Origin: Clostridia bacterium
GTDB lineage: Bacteria; Bacillota_A; Clostridia; Christensenellales; Borkfalkiaceae
Reading direction: 5' to 3'
DNA length: 19,129 bases
Assembly: GCA_017456945.1 (NCBI GenBank)
Contig: JAFTIK010000100.1
Coordinates: forward strand, 1-19,129
Positions 16,001-19,129 of this stretch are shown here, piece by piece. Each line of letters starts with the position of its first letter. Position 1 is the first letter of the stretch. The position numbers and the translations under genes were made by a program. A model generated the notes under the pieces. It ran no database searches. It was not told where the DNA came from and saw only the letters and a list, made by a program, of their open reading frames with translations.

Positions 16001-16914
16001 TACTGTCCATCTCCTTCAAAAATACTTTCAAAATCTGCTAATTTTTTAACGAACTTAAAAAATTCCAACAAAGCAAACTCGTTTGGATTTGGCAAGATTT
16101 TATAAGGCGTTATTTCCATACTTACCACCCCTTTATAATCGATTTCTTTAACCGTAGAATAGAACTTCTTCCAGTCGATATACCCCATAAAAGGCGGATA
16201 ATGCTTATCTTTCACTTTGTCGTTATCGTGAACGTGCAAAACCTTCACGTACTTACCAAGCTTTTGTAACGCCCCGTCAACCGTATCACCAGTTATATCA
16301 CCAGTTAAAAGCATATGCCCCGTATCAAAGCACACACCGAAACGATCGGAATATAAGTTTTCTAAATAATATAAAATCTCTTCCGGTTTACTACAAGTAT
16401 TTGGCGCGCAAATGTTTCTTTCCAAATCGTTTCCGAACAAGTTTTCTATACACTCAACGACGTCGTACTCTTGCAAGTAAGGCTTTAAATTATTAAAGAA
16501 CTCAAGGTTTTCAGCCTTTCTCTTTTCTTCTTCACCGTTATAATTAGACTTAGGCGTACGCAGGGGGTGAATTACCGTGTATTTGCACCCAAGCATTGCC
16601 GTCGCCTTAATTTCTTTTACCGCGCGTTCAAAAATTTCTTGCGTGGTAAGTTTGGGATATCCCGTTCTTCCGTGAGTTTGCGAAATTTTCATCCCTATCT
16701 CGTCAAGATAGGCTTTTATGCTTGCAATCTCGTTATAAAATTCTTCGTCAGGCATTTCGTTTGGGTATATTCCAAACCCAAAATCCACGTACTCGTAACC
16801 TGCTTTTTTTAGGAAAGCAAGCGCGTCTTTAATGGTTATTGTTATACCTTTTTTATCCCCGATAAAGGTCTGCAAAGTCTTCTTTACAGCAGCGCAATTT
16901 ACACCTATTTTCAT
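16000..16914 (-). CDS. Sugar isomerase/epimerase-like TIM-barrel protein, array copy 1
   Basis: First gene of the array, 304 residues from ATG 16914. A longer start at 16926 is possible, but the 16914 start gives MKIGVN, matching the MKIG/MKVG starts of the paralogues, and TGGGGA then forms a ribosome site 6 nt upstream. Active-site motifs are intact: VECIENLFG, CFDTGHMLLTGDITGDT, VLHVHDN and VSMEI. An inserted segment near residues 120-135 (NYNGEEEKRKAENL) sits where copies 2 and 4 have YRKEINL. The promoter lies directly upstream with a leader of only about 20 nt, so this operon has its own control, separate from the M24-fold operon. Confidence 0.9.
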   Translation of the reverse strand: MKIGVNCAAVKKTLQTFIGDKKGITITIKDALAFLKKAGYEYVDFGFGIYPNEMPDEEFYNEIASIKAYLDEIGMKISQTHGRTGYPKLTTQEIFERAVKEIKATAMLGCKYTVIHPLRTPKSNYNGEEEKRKAENLEFFNNLKPYLQEYDVVECIENLFGNDLERNICAPNTCSKPEEILYYLENLYSDRFGVCFDTGHMLLTGDITGDTVDGALQKLGKYVKVLHVHDNDKVKDKHYPPFMGYIDWKKFYSTVKEIDYKGVVSMEITPYKILPNPNEFALLEFFKFVKKLADFESIFEGDGQ

Positions 16915-16940
16915 AAAAATCCCCATTTAATATTTATTTA

Positions 16941-16969
16941 ATTATAATACATTTATAGGTAAAAATCAA
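16941..16969 (-). promoter_or_regulatory. Sigma-A-type promoter of the TIM-barrel array
   Basis: Minus-strand -35 TTGATT (16964-16969), a 17-bp spacer, and consensus -10 TATAAT (16941-16946). The predicted start of transcription is near 16934, about 20 nt before ATG 16914. Confidence 0.8.
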
Positions 16970-17039
16970 TAATTCGTACACACTAAAAAGTGCATTTTTT
17001 AAAACAAAAAAGGCGTTTTAAAAATCGACCGATTAAACA

Positions 17040-17450
17040 TCAGTCAAAAACCGTACGCCTTGGCAAGTCAAAACCCGCTTCTCTTTCTATCATATTTGCA
17101 ACTAAATTCGTGGCTTCTATTATTAAAAACATGATATTATTTAGTTTTTCGTCTAAAAAATCTATCTCTTTATTAAAATCTAAAAGAAAAAAATCGTGGT
17201 TTATATAGTTGCGAAGTTTTATTACCTTTTGCAGATTACTATACTCTTTTTCAGATATTTTACCTTCGTCAAAAAGCACCTTATTAATACGCCTTAACGT
17301 TGCGTAATCAAGGTTTTCAATTTCAATTTGTCTTTTAACGGCGTATTCCTTATACTGCATTTCCCACTCTTGAGCCGCTTTTATAATTTCCCCTACAGCC
17401 GTAAACACGTCCTTTTGATTTCTAACGTAAAAAAATCTTTCTTCTATCAT
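17040..17450 (-). CDS. HEPN-motif protein, possible RNase or toxin-like
   Basis: A 136-residue all-helical, soluble protein with RNYINH at 80-85, preceded by a helix (EYSNLQKVIKL). This fits the Rx4-6H signature of HEPN domains, many of which are RNases in toxin-antitoxin, abortive-infection and CRISPR systems. The assignment rests on this motif and the helical pattern only; it could instead be an uncharacterised helical protein. No nucleotidyltransferase (MNT) or other usual antitoxin gene is adjacent. No ribosome site precedes ATG 17450, and the promoter places +1 on the A of the ATG, so the mRNA looks leaderless. It has its own promoter and lies between terminators, so it is a single-gene unit. 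Confidence 0.6.
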   Translation of the reverse strand: MIEERFFYVRNQKDVFTAVGEIIKAAQEWEMQYKEYAVKRQIEIENLDYATLRRINKVLFDEGKISEKEYSNLQKVIKLRNYINHDFFLLDFNKEIDFLDEKLNNIMFLIIEATNLVANMIEREAGFDLPRRTVFD

Positions 17451-17456
17451 ATAATA

Positions 17457-17485
17457 ATGATAACATTTATAACTAAACTTGTCAA
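17457..17485 (-). promoter_or_regulatory. Promoter of the HEPN-motif gene, apparently leaderless
   Basis: Minus-strand -35 TTGACA (17480-17485), a 17-bp spacer, and -10 TATCAT (17457-17462). Only 6 nt separate the -10 box from ATG 17450, which puts the predicted +1 at the first base of the start codon. Confidence 0.75.
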
Positions 17486-17488
17486 TAT

Positions 17489-17521
17489 AAAAAAGACTTA
17501 CCGTTTAGATAAGTCTTTTTT
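17489..17521. terminator. Bidirectional terminator after the SHOCT gene
   Basis: A perfect 12-bp stem, AAAAAAGACTTA (17489-17500) with its complement (17510-17521), around a 9-nt loop, with T runs on both strands. On the minus strand it closes the lipoprotein-SHOCT pair just before the promoter of the next gene. Confidence 0.85.
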
Positions 17522-17528
17522 TGATTTA

Positions 17529-17873
17529 TTATGTTTCGTTTAGGTTTAATAATTCCTTTTTCTTTTTATCAAACTCTTCTTGTGTTATAATTCCTTTTCC
17601 CTTTAATTCATTATATTTTTCAAGTTCTTCTATTATAACATCATTTAAGGAATTCTCTAAACTATTTTTGTTTTTATTTTCCTTTAATTCTTTTATAAAC
17701 CAAATAATGAATAAAAAAACCACAAAAACACAAGTTGTCCAAAAAACCCCAGTAATAACACCTCTATCAAATGGCTCTATTTCAATTTCCGGCGCACCAC
17801 CAAAAGCATCAGGATTGTTATCGGGATTAACTTTATTAAACACATTAAATAATATCAAATTAAATAAATTCAT
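17529..17873 (-). CDS. SHOCT-domain single-pass membrane protein
   Basis: A 114-residue protein from ATG 17873. Longer starts at 17903 and 17897 would overlap the upstream gene, while AAGGA lies about 11 nt before 17873 and the gap to the upstream stop is 4 nt. Layout: a mildly hydrophobic N-terminus, an acidic outer segment (PEIEIEPFD), a membrane helix at about 38-60, a Lys/Asn-rich linker, and a C-terminal SHOCT domain (PF09851) at about 80-111 with the pattern IEELEKYNELKGKGIITQEE then FDKKKKELL. SHOCT modules are common oligomerisation or interaction tails on membrane and phage-related proteins. It is the second gene of a two-gene unit under the XRE-operator promoter. The role is unknown. 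Confidence 0.8.
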   Translation of the reverse strand: MNLFNLILFNVFNKVNPDNNPDAFGGAPEIEIEPFDRGVITGVFWTTCVFVVFLFIIWFIKELKENKNKNSLENSLNDVIIEELEKYNELKGKGIITQEEFDKKKKELLNLNET

Positions 17874-17877
17874 ATAC

Positions 17878-18057
17878 TTATATAAATCCTTCTTCATGAG
17901 CATGCTTTAAGCATAATTCATTGTTTTTGTTATACCGTATTACTCCTATCGTTGCGTCACACCCATAATAATCACAAACGCCATCATCATGATCAACGCA
18001 CCCGACCATAGAAAAGAGTAAAACAAAAATTAATACAAAAATAATAAGTTTTTTCAT
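17878..18057 (-). CDS. Small Cys/His-rich lipoprotein (59 aa)
   Basis: I chose ATG 18057 rather than the longer frame from 18141, because it gives a clean lipoprotein signal (MKKLIIFVLIFVLLFSMVGC, lipidated Cys20), has AAAGGG upstream, and lies just after a consensus promoter. The mature part is only 39 residues and carries CDYYGC and CLKHAH, a C-x4-C ... C-x2-H-x-H pattern that resembles a small zinc-binding knuckle. It would be a membrane-anchored mini-domain outside the cell. It is followed 4 nt later by the SHOCT gene. I do not know a characterised homologue. Confidence 0.75.
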   Translation of the reverse strand: MKKLIIFVLIFVLLFSMVGCVDHDDGVCDYYGCDATIGVIRYNKNNELCLKHAHEEGFI

Positions 18058-18079
18058 AAAATTTATCCCTTTTTTTATA

Positions 18080-18108
18080 ATTATATCAAGTCTTATAATA
18101 CTTGTCAA
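18080..18108 (-). promoter_or_regulatory. Consensus promoter of the lipoprotein-SHOCT pair
   Basis: Minus-strand -35 TTGACA (18103-18108), a 17-bp spacer, and -10 TATAAT (18080-18085), a full consensus match. The -35 box lies inside a perfect palindrome (18097-18113), so a bound repressor should block it. Confidence 0.85.
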
Positions 18109-18123
18109 GTATTTTACGACTTG
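18087..18123. promoter_or_regulatory. Four-half-site symmetric operator between divergent genes
   Basis: A perfect 17-bp palindrome, AATACTTG-T-CAAGTATT (18097-18113), is flanked by CAAGTC (18087-18092) and GACTTG (18118-18123). The outer pair is exactly symmetric about the same centre, 18105. It covers the -35 of the leftward promoter and the -35 region of the rightward XRE promoter. Likely bound by the adjacent XRE protein (inference). Confidence 0.7.
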
Positions 18124-18130
18124 AATTGTG

Positions 18131-18136
18131 TATAAT
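18131..18136 (+). promoter_or_regulatory. -10 box of the XRE gene, apparently leaderless
   Basis: A consensus TATAAT lies 6 nt before ATG 18143, which places +1 on the start codon. The matching -35 position (18108-18113, AGTATT) is poor and lies in the operator. No ribosome site precedes the ATG. Confidence 0.6.
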
Positions 18137-18142
18137 AACATT

Positions 18143-18343
18143 ATGTTATTTAAAGAAAGATTAAAAGAATTACGAGTTGCTAATAATTTAAGCCAAATGC
18201 AACTTTCTATTAAAACGGGAATAAGCCAGTCTGCAATTGCAAAATGGGAACTTGGAAAAACAGAACCAACGGCAACTGCAATTATTGTATTAGCAAAGTT
18301 TTTTAACGAAACTACCGACTATCTTTTAGGGCTAGATGACTAA
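18143..18343 (+). CDS. XRE-family transcriptional regulator (66 aa, HTH_3 only)
   Basis: A compact Cro/C1-type DNA-binding protein and the only clear plus-strand gene. The five-helix HTH_3 fold fills residues 3-62: FKERLKELRVANNLSQMQLS, then TGISQSAIAKWELGKTEPTA with the recognition helix SQSAIAKWELG, then LAKFFNETTDYLLG. There is no C-terminal sensor or peptidase domain. I used ATG 18143 rather than the upstream GTG at 18128, because the latter lies across the -10 box and the usual family start is just before FKERLKELR. It is transcribed away from the lipoprotein-SHOCT pair across a shared operator, so it most likely represses itself and that pair. Confidence 0.88.
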   Translation: MLFKERLKELRVANNLSQMQLSIKTGISQSAIAKWELGKTEPTATAIIVLAKFFNETTDYLLGLDD

Positions 18344-18374
18344 CAGGGGGCAAAAAATTGCTCCCTGTTTTTTA
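18342..18374 (+). terminator. Terminator of the XRE gene
   Basis: A 12-bp stem, AACAGGGGGCAA (18342-18353) with TTGCTCCCTGTT (18358-18369), containing one G-T pair, with an AAAA loop and a T7 tail. It overlaps the stop codon of the XRE gene. Confidence 0.9.
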
Positions 18375-18418
18375 TTAAAAAATCAACCTACGCAAATTAT
18401 TCTAAATAAACCAAAAAT

Positions 18419-18512
18419 CAACTGCGACCCTTTCCCGTAGGGAAGATGGTTGTTATACAAAAGAAAAAAAGAACTACTTTTTCAGTAGTTCTTTTAATGG
18501 ATGCAGCAACAA
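18419..18512. repeat. rRNA-operon tail repeat, copy A
   Basis: 94 bp nearly identical to copy B at 18609-18700; the only difference is two extra A in the A run. On the minus strand it holds the last bases of 5S, the terminator hairpin and a structured tail with a TTCCC-TAC-GGGAA stem. Confidence 0.92.
18467..18495 (-). terminator. Duplicated rRNA-operon terminator, copy A
   Basis: Stem AAAAGAACTACT (18467-18478) with AGTAGTTCTTTT (18484-18495) around a 5-nt loop, followed by T residues on the minus strand. Same hairpin as at 18655-18683. Confidence 0.85.
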
Positions 18513-18547
18513 GCATTCAATGTGCCGTAGGCATATTTGTCGCATTG
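18502..18547 (-). pseudogene. Possible eroded 5S rRNA remnant
   Basis: Upstream (minus strand) of terminator copy A lies a 46-nt stretch that keeps the 5S 3' end (GTTGCTGCA), an ACGGCAC block at nearly the same distance (9 instead of 11 nt), and a 5' TGCG that could close helix I. The middle of the gene is missing. The match is short, so this is tentative. Confidence 0.35.
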
Positions 18548-18608
18548 TAAAAAAATTTATTCACTAATCAAGTCAGATTACTGTTGTAAGTTTATTCAAA
18601 TACGCAAG

Positions 18609-18700
18609 CAACTGCGACCCTTTCCCGTAGGGAAGATGGTTGTTATACAAGAAAAAAAGAACTACTTTTTCAGTAGTTCTTTTAATGGATGCAGCAACAA
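18609..18700. repeat. rRNA-operon tail repeat, copy B
   Basis: 92 bp, offset by 190 bp from copy A. This copy is joined to the intact 5S gene and includes its 3' end, the terminator hairpin and the TTCCC-TAC-GGGAA structured tail. Confidence 0.92.
18655..18683 (-). terminator. Terminator of the rRNA operon
   Basis: A 12-bp stem (18655-18666 with 18672-18683) and a 5-nt loop, starting about 7 nt past the 5S 3' end, followed by a T run on the minus strand. Confidence 0.9.
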
Positions 18701-18806
18701 CCTATCTTCCCGTGCCGTCTCCAGCAAAGTATTTTCGGCGCTAGTGAGCTTAACTTCTGTGTTCGGGATGAGAACAGGTGGGACCTCACCGCTAACGTCA
18801 CCGCAA
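18690..18806 (-). rRNA. rrf: 5S ribosomal RNA
   Basis: 117 nt, the usual length. Helix I closes between 5' TGCGGTGAC (from 18805) and 3' GTTGCTGCA (ending at 18690). Conserved inner blocks are clear on the minus strand: CCCACCTGTTCTCATCCCGAA, then CACAGAAGTTAAGCTC, then TGGAGACGGCACGGGAA. Ends are set from the helix and may be off by 1-2 nt. Confidence 0.93.
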
Positions 18807-19010
18807 TGGTATATATACAGATTCCTCTGTGTATATCTTTTTTTCGGTATATATAGTATATACCTTTTTGAACCTTTCGTCAATTTTTTTACACGGCAGA
18901 TTCACAACTGCATAGAACTTTTTTCCTTAAAATTATCACTCTTAAGCCCTTGGCTAATCATAGTTAGGTGTTTCTCTGTAATTAATTCGTCTTTCCTCTC
19001 AATCTCTTGA
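18807..19010 (-). other. 23S-5S internal transcribed spacer
   Basis: About 204 nt, AT-rich, with no tRNA. It holds a 23S processing stem near the 23S 3' end, an imperfect hairpin (near 18812-18838) just before 5S that may serve 5S processing, and a promoter-like pair at 18855-18883. Confidence 0.75.
18855..18883 (-). promoter_or_regulatory. Promoter-like element just upstream of 5S
   Basis: Minus-strand TTGACG (18878-18883), a 17-bp spacer, and TATACT (18855-18860). The predicted start is near 18848, about 42 nt before the 5S 5' end. It could give separate 5S transcription, or be chance in AT-rich DNA. Confidence 0.45.
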
Positions 19011-19129
19011 GATCAAGCCCTCGACCTATTAGTATCGGTTAGCTCAACACATTGCTGTGCTTACACCCCCGACCTATCAACCTCATCGTCTTTGAGGGGT
19101 CTTACTAACTTACGTTATGGGATATCTTA
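19011..19129 (-). rRNA. rrl: 23S ribosomal RNA, 3' end only
   Basis: The last ~119 nt of 23S rRNA. On the minus strand the window holds the conserved AGTAAGACCCCTC block, then GTTGAGCTAACCGATACTAA and TAGGTCGAGGGCTTGATC. The gene continues beyond the right edge. The 3' end is set at the GATC that normally pairs with the 5' end and may be off by a few bases. Confidence 0.95.

Noticed and set aside
13278..16914. AP endonuclease IV (DNA repair) as the identity of the four TIM-barrel proteins
   Set aside because: They share the fold family but keep the sugar-isomerase-type ligand set with one Glu, one Asp, one His and one Glu, are cytosolic enzymes beside a sugar importer, and lack the extra His ligands of the trinuclear zinc site of endonuclease IV.
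16997..17023. 9-bp AT-only stem (TTTTAAAAC/GTTTTAAAA) after the HEPN-motif gene, as its terminator
   Set aside because: The stem has a single GC pair and no T run follows on the minus strand. It may help termination but is too weak to call.
18513..18608. tRNA gene or CRISPR unit between the two rRNA-tail repeats
   Set aside because: No cloverleaf, anticodon arm or CCA-type end could be folded. Only two repeat copies of about 93 bp occur, which is too long and too few for a CRISPR array, and they contain a terminator.
18537..19010. 157-codon plus-strand frame across the 5S gene and spacer
   Set aside because: It crosses the 5S rRNA and its terminator on the opposite strand, so it cannot be a protein gene.

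Overview
The window is bacterial, AT-rich and Gram-positive in style. It has strong AAGGAG-type ribosome sites, lipoprotein signal peptides and sigma-A-like promoters with 17-bp spacers. The 23S/5S tail and the gene content (carbohydrate ABC importer, DUF4838 lipoprotein, Ig-like secreted proteins, several xylose-isomerase-like TIM barrels) fit a gut-type member of the Bacillota/Clostridia. I cannot place it more finely without a 16S or marker-gene search.

Layout. Almost everything is on the minus strand, so transcription runs right to left. (1) 1-750: the 5' part of an exported protein of unknown function, preceded by a 45-codon peptide gene. A run of 14 G (minus strand) lies upstream of the pair. 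(2) 929-10055: a sugar-uptake operon in the order solute-binding lipoprotein, MalF-type permease, MalG-type permease, large secreted Ig-like/beta-sandwich protein, DUF4838 lipoprotein. There is no ATPase gene, so a shared MsmK-type ATPase encoded elsewhere is presumably used. (3) 10314-12925: an M24/creatinase-fold protein with an altered metal site, a small ASRT-family (PF07100) domain protein, and a TIM-barrel isomerase/epimerase. The operon ends in stacked hairpins. (4) 13278-16914: four tandem paralogous TIM-barrel isomerase/epimerase genes behind a clear promoter, closed by a strong terminator. (5) 17040-18343: an AT-rich small-gene island with a HEPN-motif protein that looks leaderless, a SHOCT membrane protein, a tiny Cys/His lipoprotein, and a divergent XRE regulator with a symmetric operator between the last two. 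(6) 18419-19129: the 3' end of an rRNA operon (23S, spacer, 5S, terminator), with its terminator region duplicated and a possible eroded 5S remnant.

How the parts may work together (inference): regions 2-4 look like one carbohydrate-scavenging locus. The Ig-like and DUF4838 proteins would bind or process a glycan outside the cell, the ABC importer would take up the released sugar, and the five TIM barrels with the M24-fold and ASRT-like proteins would convert an unusual sugar, keto-sugar or cyclitol in the cytoplasm. The substrate cannot be read from sequence alone. Region 5 is unrelated in content and looks like a small regulatory or defence-type insertion beside the rRNA operon.
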